From NCBI RefSeq assembly GCF_014170305.1, contig NZ_LZZT01000038.1, forward strand, positions 1-64,000: 64,000 nucleotides of DNA. The letters run 5' to 3'. Under the pieces are notes generated by a model that was not told where the DNA came from, ran no database searches, and was given only the letters and a program-made list of their open reading frames with translations. This document shows, piece after piece, positions 1 to 8,093 of the stretch; within the stretch, counting starts at the first letter, position 1, and every line of letters starts with the position of its first letter. The DNA is from Achromobacter sp. UMC71 (GTDB lineage: Bacteria > Pseudomonadota > Gammaproteobacteria > Burkholderiales > Burkholderiaceae_B). The position numbers were made by a program, and so were the translations under genes.

Positions 1-57
1 GCCTTTCACTTTTTCTTCCCCGGGCGGGGATCGCCCGGGGAAGAAAAAGTGAAAGGC
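1..57. repeat. Perfect 25-bp inverted repeat downstream of nrdD
   Basis: Positions 1-25 and 33-57 are exact reverse complements around a 7-base loop. The inner part is a GC-rich stem (CCCCGGGC / GCCCGGGG); the outer part is AT-rich. It lies 66 bases beyond the nrdD stop codon. It would form a very stable hairpin, but each strand has the T-rich run before the stem and the A-rich run after it, the reverse of a classical Rho-independent terminator. A transcript-end or processing hairpin is possible. The window edge cuts off its left context. Confidence 0.8.
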
Positions 58-122
58 GGTGGAGGGTTACGTGGCTTGGGCGACAGGCTTGACCCCGCCG
101 GCCCGCGTCAGCCGTGTTCGCC

Positions 123-2135
123 TCACGCCGGCGCGCAGCACGCGGACTGCTTGGCCAGCAGTTCGGCATCGCACTTCGGGCAGAACTCGTGATGCCCCGC
201 CAGATAGCCGTGGTTGGGGCAGATCGAGAACGTGGGTGTGACGGTGATGTAGGGCAGCCGGAAGTTCGACAGCGCGCGCCGCACCAGCGCCTTGCAGGCG
301 TCGGCGGACGACACCGCTTCGTTCATGTACAGGTGCAGCACGGTGCCGCCCGTGTACTTGCCTTGCAGCGTTTCCTGCAAGGACAAGGCCTCGAACGGGT
401 CGTCGGTATGGCCCACCGGCAACTGGCTGGAGTTGGTGTAGTAGGGCTGGGCGGCGGTGCCGGCCTGCAGAATGCCGGGCCAGCGCTTTTTGTCTTCGCG
501 GGCGAAACGGTAGGTGGTGCCTTCGGCCGGCGTGGCTTCCAGGTTGTACAGGTGGCCGGTCTCTTCCTGGAACTGCGTCATGCGGTCGCGCACCCGGTCC
601 AGCAGGCGCACGGCCAGCGCGTGGCCGGCGGGCGTCGTGACGTCGTCGGTGTCGCCCGTGAAGTTGCGGATCATCTCGTTGATGCCGTTCACGCCCAGCG
701 TGCTGAAGTGGTTGCGCAGGGTACCCAGGTAGCGCCGGGTGTAGGGGTACAGGCCCTGGTCGATGTAGCGCTGCACGACTTTGCGCTTGGTCTCCAGCAC
801 GTCGCGGCCCAGGCCTAGCAGGTGGTCCAGCCGGGCCATCAGCGCGGCCTCGTCGCCTTGGCAGGTGTGGCCCAGGCGCGCGCAATTCACGGTCACCACG
901 CCCACCGAGCCGGTCTGCTCGGCCGACCCGAACAGGCCATTGCCGCGCTTGAGCAGTTCGCGCAGGTCCAGCTGCAGGCGGCAGCACATGGACCGCACCA
1001 TATGCGGCTCCAGATCGGAATTCAGGAAGTTCTGGAAGTACGGCAGTCCATAGCGTGCCGTCATCTCGAACAGGCGCGTGGTGTTGGGATGGTCCCAATC
1101 GAAATCGGGCGTGATGTTGTAGGTAGGAATGGGGAAGGTGAAGACCCGCCCCTTGGCATCGCCGGCCATCATCACTTCGATGTAGGCGCGGTTGATCATG
1201 TCCATCTCGGCCTGCAGGTCGCCATAGGCGAACGGCATTTCCTCGCCACCCACGTAGGGGATCTGGTCCTTCAGGTCGGCCGGGCAGGTCCAGTCGAAGG
1301 TCAGGTTGGTGAAGGGCGTCTGCGTGCCCCAGCGGCTGGGCACGTTCAGGTTGTAGATCAGTTCCTGCATGGCCTGCTTGACCCCGCCGTAGGTCATCGC
1401 GTCGCGGCGGATGAAGGGCGCCATGTAGGTGTCGAACGAACTGAACGCCTGTGCGCCGGCCCATTCGTTCTGCAGGGTGCCCAGGAAGTTCACGATCTGG
1501 CCGATGGCCGCCGACATGTGGCGCGGCGGAGTGGCTTCGACCTTGCCGGGAATACCGTTGAAGCCTTCGGTCAGCAGCTGGCGCAGCGACCAGCCGGCGC
1601 AATAGCCGCTGAGCATGTCCAAGTCGTGGATGTGGATGTCGCCTTCGCGGTGGGCGCGGCCGGCTTCGGGGGTGAAGACGTTGGACAGCCAGTAGTTGGC
1701 CGTGACCTTGCCCGCCACGTTCAGGATCAGGCCGCCCAGGCTGTAGCCCTGGTTGGCGTTGGCGTTCACGCGCCAGTCGCGTTGTTCCAGGTATTCCTCC
1801 ATGGCGCTTTCCACGTCCACCAGCGTGTGACGCAGCGAGCGCAGGCGGGCGTGCTGTTCGCGGTACACGATGTAGGCGCGGGCGGTGCGCCAGTAGCCGG
1901 CCTGCACCAGCGTGTCTTCCACCTGGTTCTGGATGGTCTCCACGCCGGGGCAGACATTGCCGTCGGCGGCCAGCGCGTCGATCACTGCGCCGGTCAGCAC
2001 CTGCGCGATGTCATCGTCCAGCTCGCCGGTGCCGCGGCCGGCGGCGGCGATGGCCGCCGCGATCTTGGCGCGGTCGAAACCGACGACCCGGCCGTCGCGC
2101 TTGAGGATGTGTTGGAGTTGCATCGTCGACACCAT
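123..2135 (-). CDS. nrdD: Anaerobic (class III) ribonucleoside-triphosphate reductase
   Basis: Makes deoxyribonucleotides without oxygen, using a glycyl radical installed by the activase NrdG. The 670-residue product has an N-terminal ATP-cone (about residues 6-95), then the NrdD barrel with the GYCAGWS segment (Cys179) and an HIHDLD segment typical of the family. Near the C-terminus are a CPNH and a CPKC motif, the usual metal-site region, but the protein ends about 15 residues later with no RVxGY glycyl-radical motif. I translated the remaining 122 bases in all three frames and found no such motif. The radical domain may be lost, or carried by a separate small gene outside the window. ATG at 2135 gives the longest form; ATG at 2123 is equally possible because a NrdR box covers the first. 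Confidence 0.9.
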   Translation of the reverse strand: MVSTMQLQHILKRDGRVVGFDRAKIAAAIAAAGRGTGELDDDIAQVLTGAVIDALAADGNVCPGVETIQNQVEDTLVQAGYWRTARAYIVYREQHARLRSLRHTLVDVESAMEEYLEQRDWRVNANANQGYSLGGLILNVAGKVTANYWLSNVFTPEAGRAHREGDIHIHDLDMLSGYCAGWSLRQLLTEGFNGIPGKVEATPPRHMSAAIGQIVNFLGTLQNEWAGAQAFSSFDTYMAPFIRRDAMTYGGVKQAMQELIYNLNVPSRWGTQTPFTNLTFDWTCPADLKDQIPYVGGEEMPFAYGDLQAEMDMINRAYIEVMMAGDAKGRVFTFPIPTYNITPDFDWDHPNTTRLFEMTARYGLPYFQNFLNSDLEPHMVRSMCCRLQLDLRELLKRGNGLFGSAEQTGSVGVVTVNCARLGHTCQGDEAALMARLDHLLGLGRDVLETKRKVVQRYIDQGLYPYTRRYLGTLRNHFSTLGVNGINEMIRNFTGDTDDVTTPAGHALAVRLLDRVRDRMTQFQEETGHLYNLEATPAEGTTYRFAREDKKRWPGILQAGTAAQPYYTNSSQLPVGHTDDPFEALSLQETLQGKYTGGTVLHLYMNEAVSSADACKALVRRALSNFRLPYITVTPTFSICPNHGYLAGHHEFCPKCDAELLAKQSACCAPA

Positions 2136-2175
2136 ATGTTGTGGGGTAGAAAAACTCTACCACCACATATGGTGC
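2129..2175 (-). promoter_or_regulatory. Pair of NrdR boxes at the nrdD start
   Basis: Box 1 (2129-2144, ACACCATATGTTGTGG) matches the NrdR consensus ACACWATATATWGTGT at about 13 of 16 positions. Box 2 (2160-2175, read on the minus strand GCACCATATGTGGTGG) matches at about 11. Their centres are 31 bp apart, the three-helical-turn spacing normal for NrdR box pairs upstream of ribonucleotide reductase genes. The two boxes also form a large imperfect inverted repeat. NrdR would repress nrdD here when dATP is high. Confidence 0.75.
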
Positions 2176-2211
2176 CAAATGCGGAGGCGGCGAGGCGTTT
2201 GTCGGCCTGGC

Positions 2212-2225
2212 TTGATGCGGGTCAA
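2212..2225 (-). promoter_or_regulatory. FNR/ANR box upstream of nrdD
   Basis: TTGATGCGGGTCAA fits the FNR/ANR motif TTGAT-N4-ATCAA with one mismatch, and fits the TTGAT-N4-GTCAA variant exactly. It lies 77-90 bases upstream of the ATG at 2135, right for oxygen-responsive activation of an anaerobic reductase. I could not fit a good -10 hexamer at the class II distance; TAGAGT read on the minus strand at 2158-2153 would put the box near -72. Confidence 0.7.
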
Positions 2226-2270
2226 ATGCGGCCGGGCGGACCCACGCCGGCGCAATCTGGTGGCGCCGGC

Positions 2271-2621
2271 CTAGAAGCCGAAGCTGATGCCCGCGATGGA
2301 AATCACCACCGCCAGGGCCGCGGTGCGCATCGCCGGGCGCGGCGCCCAAGACAGCATGCCGACCCAGAGCAGGGCGCCGGCGGACAGCCAGCCCAGCCAC
2401 GCCACCACGCCGACGGTGTTGCCCCACAGGCCCACGCAAGGCAGCAGGGCGAGCAACAGCAGCAGGATGCCGGCGCCACGCAGCACGCGGGTGTGGCCGG
2501 CCTGCGGGTCGCGGCCCCAGACCTGATCGTAGTGGCGCGGCATGGCGAGACTCAGGCAGGCCATGCCGGAATAGGTCAACAACAGCGCCATGGCGATGCC
2601 GAATGCGTCGTTCAGATTCAT
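2271..2621 (-). CDS. DUF3325 domain-containing membrane protein
   Basis: A 116-residue, almost wholly hydrophobic protein with about four membrane segments. Its pattern (MALLLTYSGMACLSLAMPRH near the N-terminus, then a GILLLLLALL helix) is that of DUF3325 proteins. These are usually encoded beside PepSY-type inner-membrane proteins and siderophore receptors. The start ATG at 2621 overlaps the stop of the upstream PepSY gene (ATGA), so the two are translationally coupled. A biochemical function is not established; a role in iron handling is inferred from its partner and the Fur-like box. Confidence 0.8.
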   Translation of the reverse strand: MNLNDAFGIAMALLLTYSGMACLSLAMPRHYDQVWGRDPQAGHTRVLRGAGILLLLLALLPCVGLWGNTVGVVAWLGWLSAGALLWVGMLSWAPRPAMRTAALAVVISIAGISFGF

Positions 2622-4228
2622 GCTGCGGCTTCCTGTTGCGCGCGGGCCTTGCGCGGCGGGGGCGCGGACAAGGATTGATTGCGCAATCGTAGCGCAGCCC
2701 AGCCGGCCAGCAGGCCCGCGGCCAGGGATGTCAGCTCGACGCCGGCGCTTTCCCAGTCGCCGCGCGCGATCTGCGCCACGGGATGATCGCCCAGCGTCAG
2801 CAGCGACAGCACGGGTAGCAGCAGGCACAACGCCGATAGCAACCCCAGTTGCCAGATCCAGGCGCGCCGCGGCGTGCACAGCCAGGCATGCGCCAGCGTC
2901 ATGGCCCAGACGATGAAGAACACGCGGATTTCCCAGCCGGCGCGTTGCGGCAGCGACACGGGCAACAGGCGGTTGGCCCACAGATAGGCGATGCAGGCGA
3001 TAGCCAGCCCCGCCATGGCGGCCACGTTCAGGCCTTCGATCAGGCGATAGACGCGGACGGTGGCGGCGCCGAATTCGTTGCCCATCTTGACGCGGCGCTT
3101 GACCATGAACAGCACGGCGCCCGTGCCCATCATGGCCGCGCCGGCCACACCGCACAGGAAGTACAGCCATTTCATTGCCAGGCCGCCGAACTTGACCATG
3201 TGCAGGTCGGACATGACCTGGTGCGTCAGCGGCGCGGCGCCGCCGTGCACGCCGCCCGGCTGCCGCATGCGCAGCACCTCGCCGGTGGCGCCGGAAAACG
3301 CCACCATGCCGCTGGTGCTGCTGATCGAGGTGTGCTGGGTGGCCGGTTCGTTCCAGCCGTAGACGCCGATGCGCATGGCGCCGTCCTCGGGGTTGTGGAT
3401 GACGATGGCGCGGGCGCTCTGGCCGATCATCTGCTCGGCGCGGGCCACGAGCGGCTCCAGCGCCGGCACGGCCAGGGGCGTGCCGGTGGGCGCGGGCTTG
3501 TCTTCGCCCATCAGTTCGGCCAGGTACTGGCGCGACGCTTCCATGCCGGAACCGTAGGCGGCCACCATGGGGGCAGGCATCAGCGTCACGGCGGAAATCA
3601 CGAGGCCGGTGTAGACGATCATGAACTGGAAGGGCAGCGTCAGCACCGCGGTCGCGTTGTGCGCGTCCAGCCAGGACCGCTGGCCTTTCTTGGCGCGGAA
3701 GGTGAAGAAATCCTTGAAGATGCGCTTGTGCGTCACTACGCCCGAGACCATCGCCACCAGCATCGCCACGGCCGCGAAGGCTACGATCCACAGGCCTATC
3801 GGGTCTGCGTGCAGGGTGTAGTGGAAGTCCACGAAATGCGTGCCGCCCAGCGTGGCGCGGGCGCCGCCATGGGCGTCTTCGGCCAGTTCCTCGCCCGTTT
3901 CGGGGTCCAGTTCGGCATCGGCGTACTGGCCGTTCTTGTCGAACCAGTAGGCCACCAGGCCGTTGTCGTGGAAGCGGTCGACGGGCCAGATTTCCCACAT
4001 GCCGGCGCCGGGGTGATGGCGCGTCATGTATTGCACCGCCAGTTCAAGGCGGCGCTTGCGATCCACCTTGGCGGGCGTCTGCTGGGCGGCCTGGGCCTCG
4101 GCGGCCTGGTGCTCGGGCGTCATCCAATGCGTGATGGCTTCGGAAAACACGGCCAGCGAACCGGTGAGAAACACCGCGAACAGCAACCAGGAAAACCACA
4201 GGCCGACCCAGGTGTGCAGCCAGGCCAT
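2618..4228 (-). CDS. PepSY-associated TM helix protein, probably iron-related
   Basis: Inner-membrane protein of the PepSY-TM family; members often sit with TonB-dependent siderophore receptors and are thought to act in periplasmic ferric-siderophore reduction. The 536 residues carry an N-terminal membrane segment (HTWVGLWFSWLLFAVFLTG), a periplasmic region, a second helix near residue 150, and several C-terminal helices. The ATG at 4228 has no clear ribosome site. In-frame upstream codons read KSGFRLS, as in family members, after a CTG at 4252 that is preceded by AAGAGG at six bases, so translation may begin at that CTG (544 residues). No receptor gene lies within the window. Confidence 0.82.
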   Translation of the reverse strand: MAWLHTWVGLWFSWLLFAVFLTGSLAVFSEAITHWMTPEHQAAEAQAAQQTPAKVDRKRRLELAVQYMTRHHPGAGMWEIWPVDRFHDNGLVAYWFDKNGQYADAELDPETGEELAEDAHGGARATLGGTHFVDFHYTLHADPIGLWIVAFAAVAMLVAMVSGVVTHKRIFKDFFTFRAKKGQRSWLDAHNATAVLTLPFQFMIVYTGLVISAVTLMPAPMVAAYGSGMEASRQYLAELMGEDKPAPTGTPLAVPALEPLVARAEQMIGQSARAIVIHNPEDGAMRIGVYGWNEPATQHTSISSTSGMVAFSGATGEVLRMRQPGGVHGGAAPLTHQVMSDLHMVKFGGLAMKWLYFLCGVAGAAMMGTGAVLFMVKRRVKMGNEFGAATVRVYRLIEGLNVAAMAGLAIACIAYLWANRLLPVSLPQRAGWEIRVFFIVWAMTLAHAWLCTPRRAWIWQLGLLSALCLLLPVLSLLTLGDHPVAQIARGDWESAGVELTSLAAGLLAGWAALRLRNQSLSAPPPRKARAQQEAAA

Positions 4229-4305
4229 GGATAAGCGGAAACCGGATTTCAGAACGAGCCTCTTTATTGTCGACGCGGCCTTGGGGAGGGCGCGGGCATT
4301 TTATT

Positions 4306-4324
4306 GAGAATGGTTCTGATTCTA
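4306..4324 (-). promoter_or_regulatory. Fur-like box upstream of the PepSY operon
   Basis: GAGAATGGTTCTGATTCTA agrees with the 19-bp Fur consensus GATAATGATAATCATTATC at about 12 positions, including the central ATG-T--GATT pattern. It sits about 80 bases upstream of the PepSY start in a short AT-rich stretch. Iron-dependent repression is the likely role given the downstream gene family. Confidence 0.5.
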
Positions 4325-4401
4325 GTCTAAATGGGGTCGGAGTGGTTGTAGATGAGACGCCAACGCATGGGAGTGGGGCTGCCGGGCAAGGCCGTTGGGC
4401 T

Positions 4402-5427
4402 TCAATCGAGTTTGATATCCGCGCGCCGGCCGACTTCGCCGAAGACGCGCAGCTCGTCTTCCATGCGGGCTTTGAAGGCCGGGCCCGGCAGGTAGACCGG
4501 TTCCAGCGCCAGATCGTTGATGGCGCGGCGCACCTGCGGGTCCTGCATGATGTCCGCGACCGCGCGGTTCAGCGTGTCCAGCACCGGCGCGGGCGTGCGG
4601 GCCGGCGCCACCAGGCCGTACCAGCCCACCATCGACACGCCGGGCAAGCCGCTTTCGATGAAGGTGGGGACATCGGGCAATTGCGGCACGCGGTGTTCGC
4701 CGGTGACGGCCAACGCGCGCACCTTGCCCGCCTTGACCTGCGGCGCGGCCGAGGACACGGTGTCCACGCCCAAGGCGATCTCGCCGCCGATCAGCGCGGT
4801 GATGAACTGGGCGCTGCCCTTGTACGGGACCGGCGTCATCTTGGCGCCGGCCGCTTCGGCGAACATCTCGCCCACCAGGTGCGGGGCCGAGCCCGGGCCG
4901 AAGGTGCCGTACATCAGGCCGCCGCTGGCGGTCTGGCTGCGGGCCAGCTTGGCGGCTTCCTGGGCGGTGTTGGCCGCCAGGCTGTTCTGCACCAGCAGCA
5001 CCACCGGCGCCAGCGCCACGATGGCGATGTGCTCGAAGCTCGTGCGTGGATCGTAGGGCAGCGACGGCTTCAGCGCCGGCAATACCGTGTAGGTGGTGCT
5101 GCCCGACAGCAGCAGCGTGTAGCCGTCGGGCTGGGCCCGCGCCACGGCGTCGGCGCCGATGACGGTCGAGGCGCCGGGGCGGTTTTCCACGATGACGGCC
5201 TGGCCCAGCTTGCCCGACAGCTTGTTGGCCAGCAGGCGGGCCACGGCGTCGGTTGCGCCGCCGGGCGTGAAGGGCACCACCAGCTTGATGGCCTGTTCGG
5301 GGTAGGCGGCGCGGGCATCGGCGGCCCAGGCCGTGGTGAACGCGGTGGCCGCCAGCAGGGCGGCGGCGGACAGGCGGGACAGCGCGCGGTGGCGCGAGGG
5401 TGTGGTCATGGACGATCCGGAAGTCAT
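4402..5427 (-). CDS. Bug-family tripartite tricarboxylate transporter substrate-binding protein
   Basis: Periplasmic solute receptor of the TctC/Bug family, which binds small carboxylates or amides. It has a signal peptide (ALSRLSAAALLAATAFTTAWA) and the family landmarks: VPFTPGGATD near residue 52, VENRPGA, AQPDGYTLL, HIAIVAL, VPYKGS and LPDVPTFIESG. The length of 341 includes a few extra N-terminal residues; the second ATG at 5409 may be the true start. No TctA/TctB membrane genes are nearby. It follows the M20 peptidase gene by 11 bases and is probably co-transcribed with it. Confidence 0.9.
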   Translation of the reverse strand: MTSGSSMTTPSRHRALSRLSAAALLAATAFTTAWAADARAAYPEQAIKLVVPFTPGGATDAVARLLANKLSGKLGQAVIVENRPGASTVIGADAVARAQPDGYTLLLSGSTTYTVLPALKPSLPYDPRTSFEHIAIVALAPVVLLVQNSLAANTAQEAAKLARSQTASGGLMYGTFGPGSAPHLVGEMFAEAAGAKMTPVPYKGSAQFITALIGGEIALGVDTVSSAAPQVKAGKVRALAVTGEHRVPQLPDVPTFIESGLPGVSMVGWYGLVAPARTPAPVLDTLNRAVADIMQDPQVRRAINDLALEPVYLPGPAFKARMEDELRVFGEVGRRADIKLD

Positions 5428-5438
5428 GAGCTATCGCG

Positions 5439-6851
5439 TCAGGGGGTAGCGCAAGCGGTGCCTTGGCGCAGGGCGGGGCCCTGTTCACCCAGGTCCCAGA
5501 ACAGGCCCGCCATGATCGCCAGGCCCTCGCGCGCCACGCTGCCCAGCAGGTGTTCGTTGGGCGCGTGCTGCGCGCAGGCGGGGTAGGAGTGGGGCACCCA
5601 CAGCGTGGGCAGGCCAAGCTGGTCGGCGAAGATGTCGTTGGGCAGCGAACCGCCCAGGTTGGGCAAGAGCGCCGGGCGGCGGCCGGTGGTGCGCTCGAGC
5701 GAGGCGGCGGCCCAGCGCACCCAGGCGTTGTCCGGCGACAGGCGCGTGGCGCCGGTCTGCATGCCCACGCGGATTTTCACGTCGGCAAAACCCGCCTGGT
5801 CCAGGTGCGCGCGCACATGGCTTTCCAGCGCTTTCCAGTCGGTGCCCACCACGAAGCGCAACTGGCACCAGGCGACGGCCTCGGGCGGAATGGCGTTGAC
5901 CGGCTTGGCGGGGTCTCCGGCGCCGAAAGTCAGCACGTCCAGGCTGTTCCAGCCAAAGACCTTTTCGGGGGCGGACAGGCCCGGCTCGCCCCAATAGGCG
6001 TTGATCTCGGGATCGTCTGCGCCGCCGCCCACCTCGAGGTCGGCCAGCGCCGCGGCCACGGCGGCCGGAATGGGCGGCGGACGCAGGCCTTCCACCTGGA
6101 TGCGGCCCTGGGCGTCCACCAATGATGCGATGGCGTGCGACAGCACGATGGCGGGGTTGGCCAGCAGGCCGCCCCAGTTGCCCGAGTGATAGCCGCGTTC
6201 GCGCGCCCGCAGCGACAGTTCAAAATTGACCGCGCCGCGCGAGCCCATGAACAGCGTGGGGCGGGCGGCGTTCAGGCGCGGCCCGTCGCTGGCGATGAAG
6301 ACGTCGGCCGCCAGCGTGTCGCGTTGCGCTGCGCAGAAGGCCGCCAGCCCGGGCGAACCGGCTTCCTCGCCGGTCTCGATCAGCCAGGTGGTGTTGAAGC
6401 CCAGCTTGCCGCCGCGCGCCCGCAGCGTCTGGCGCAGGGCGGACAGATTGATGGTGTGCTGGCCCTTGTTGTCGGCCGTGCCGCGGCCATACCAGCGGTC
6501 GCCGTCGACCTGCAGGCGCCAGGGGTCGCGGCCCGCTGCCCACTTGGCCGCGTTGCCGCGCACCACGTCGCCGTGGCCGTACATCAGCACCGTCGGCAGC
6601 AGCGGGTCTTCGATGCGCCGCGCCACCAGGATGGGCAGGTCCATGCCGGCCGGATTGGGATGCACGCGACAGGAAAAACCCAGTTCCACCAATGCAGGCG
6701 CCAGGTCGTCATTCAGGTAGGCGTGCTGGCGAGGGGCCTGATCGGACACCTCGCTTTCGGTCTGGTAGGCGACGCGGCCGGCCAGTTCGGCCAGCAGGGA
6801 GCCGTCGTCGTAGGCGTGGATAGCACGCAGGATGGCTTGTTCGCGGGTCAT
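5439..6851 (-). CDS. M20-family metallopeptidase (dipeptidase/deacylase)
   Basis: Cytoplasmic zinc hydrolase of the ArgE/DapE/carnosinase class. Metal and catalytic residues are recognisable: His93 in YGHGDVV, Asp127 in GTADNKG, the Glu162-Glu163 pair in TGEEAGS, Asp189 in ASDGPR and the last His near 434 in HAPNEH. The dimerisation lid is inserted between about residues 200 and 330. At 470 residues it is full length. The adjacent Bug receptor suggests uptake and cleavage of a peptide or N-acyl compound, and the divergent LysR gene at 7072 is its probable regulator. The substrate cannot be read from sequence. Confidence 0.88.
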   Translation of the reverse strand: MTREQAILRAIHAYDDGSLLAELAGRVAYQTESEVSDQAPRQHAYLNDDLAPALVELGFSCRVHPNPAGMDLPILVARRIEDPLLPTVLMYGHGDVVRGNAAKWAAGRDPWRLQVDGDRWYGRGTADNKGQHTINLSALRQTLRARGGKLGFNTTWLIETGEEAGSPGLAAFCAAQRDTLAADVFIASDGPRLNAARPTLFMGSRGAVNFELSLRARERGYHSGNWGGLLANPAIVLSHAIASLVDAQGRIQVEGLRPPPIPAAVAAALADLEVGGGADDPEINAYWGEPGLSAPEKVFGWNSLDVLTFGAGDPAKPVNAIPPEAVAWCQLRFVVGTDWKALESHVRAHLDQAGFADVKIRVGMQTGATRLSPDNAWVRWAAASLERTTGRRPALLPNLGGSLPNDIFADQLGLPTLWVPHSYPACAQHAPNEHLLGSVAREGLAIMAGLFWDLGEQGPALRQGTACATP

Positions 6852-7029
6852 GGTGATCTCGGAATAGGCGGCGAAGGCACAAAGTTATTACGCTTGGTCG
6901 CGTGCCACAATTAGATATTTCGCACATGAGCGTTGCTATTTAGGCATGGTTTACGGCTTGTTCCGCGATGCCTGGGCATGACGAGGCGTTGTGCCCAGAC
7001 CGCGCGGGGATGCGCCTTGCGGGTATTCC

Positions 7030-7071
7030 ATGACGGGATTGCGATGACGGCGTTGCCATGACGAGGTTGCC
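7030..7071 (+). repeat. Three tandem 14-bp mini-ORFs before a LysR gene
   Basis: The copies are ATGACGGGATTGCG (7030-7043), ATGACGGCGTTGCC (7044-7057) and ATGACGAGGTTGCC (7058-7071). Each reads as a five-codon ORF whose TGA overlaps the next ATG (ATGA), and the last overlaps the LysR start at 7072. Only copy 3 carries a GAGG that spaces well as a ribosome site for the LysR gene. Confidence 0.75.
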
Positions 7072-7998
7072 ATGATTTCACTCGGTCTGAGATATTTCCT
7101 GGAAGTCGCCCGCAGCGGCTCCATCGCCGCCGCGGCCGCCGCGCAGCACGTGGCGGCCTCGGCCGTCAGCCGCCAGATTGCCAAGCTGGAAGACGAACTG
7201 GGCGTTGCGCTGTTCGAGCGCCAGGCGCGCGGCATGGCGCTCAGCGAAGCCGGCCGCCAACTGGCCGCCTACGCCAACGCCGCCGCGCTGGAAGCCGAGC
7301 GCGTCGCCACCGGCATCCGCCAGCGCAGCGCGGTGGGCGACGTGACCATCCGGGTGGCCTGCACCGAGGGCTTTGCCCATGGTTTCCTGCCCCTCTGCAT
7401 GGCCGACTTCAAGCGCAGCCGGCCCGAGGCGCGCTTTCACCTGCGGGTCGAGCACCCCGAAGAGGTCAATCGCCGTGTGCTGGAGGGCCTGTCGCAACTG
7501 GCCTTGCGCTACACGGTGGCGCAGGATGACCGCCTGAAGACCGAGCTGCTGAGCCGCGCGCCGGTGTACGCCATCATGTGCCGGCGTCATCCGCTGGCGA
7601 CGCGCCGCAGCATCGGCATGCGCGACCTGACCCAGGTGCCGCTGTCGCTGGGCGACCCGGGCACGACGGTGCGCCAGCTGTTCGACGCGGCCTGCGCCAA
7701 TGCCGGGCTGCATATCGAGCCGGCCTACGTGTCGAACCACTCGGCAGCCTTCTTGCCGATGCTGCCGGGCAGCCAGATCGTGGCCCTGTCGGGCTACCTG
7801 ACGCTGATGGGGCAGATGGAGAGCGCGGGGCTGGTGGCGGTGCCGTTCAGCAATCCTGAAATGCGCCAGCGCAGCATCCAGGTGGTGACACTGCAAGGCC
7901 ACACGCTGCCGCCGCTGGCGCGGGAGTTCGTGGGCTTGTTGGCGCAGCGGCTGAATGCGGCGCCGCGGGCGCCGGATGGGGAGCGCGGGGCGGACTGA
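7072..7998 (+). CDS. LysR-family transcriptional regulator
   Basis: A 308-residue LysR regulator: N-terminal winged HTH (residues 1-60, with the AVSRQIAKLEDELGVALFER helix-turn-helix core) and a C-terminal effector-binding domain. It is divergent from the M20 peptidase/Bug pair, its likely target. The start at 7072 is supported by GAGG five bases upstream and by the ATGA junction with the preceding mini-ORF. The first helix is unusually alanine-rich (IAAAAAAQHVAASAV). Confidence 0.9.
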   Translation: MISLGLRYFLEVARSGSIAAAAAAQHVAASAVSRQIAKLEDELGVALFERQARGMALSEAGRQLAAYANAAALEAERVATGIRQRSAVGDVTIRVACTEGFAHGFLPLCMADFKRSRPEARFHLRVEHPEEVNRRVLEGLSQLALRYTVAQDDRLKTELLSRAPVYAIMCRRHPLATRRSIGMRDLTQVPLSLGDPGTTVRQLFDAACANAGLHIEPAYVSNHSAAFLPMLPGSQIVALSGYLTLMGQMESAGLVAVPFSNPEMRQRSIQVVTLQGHTLPPLAREFVGLLAQRLNAAPRAPDGERGAD

Positions 7999-8093
7999 AA
8001 ATCAGAATTTTCCAATCCACTTTTGGCTACGGATTATTTAAGGTTGTTCCGTAGTTCCGGCCGCCTTCTGCATTGCATTGAAGAGAGGAAAGC

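Noticed and set aside
67-1602. 511-codon minus-strand frame over nrdD
   Set aside because: It lies in another frame of nrdD, has no protein-like composition (Arg/Pro/His-rich) and no recognisable domain; it is a high-GC shadow.
822-2678. 618-codon plus-strand frame opposite nrdD
   Set aside because: Long open frames opposite real genes are common at this GC content; its Gln/His/Gly-rich translation is antisense to nrdD and the next gene.
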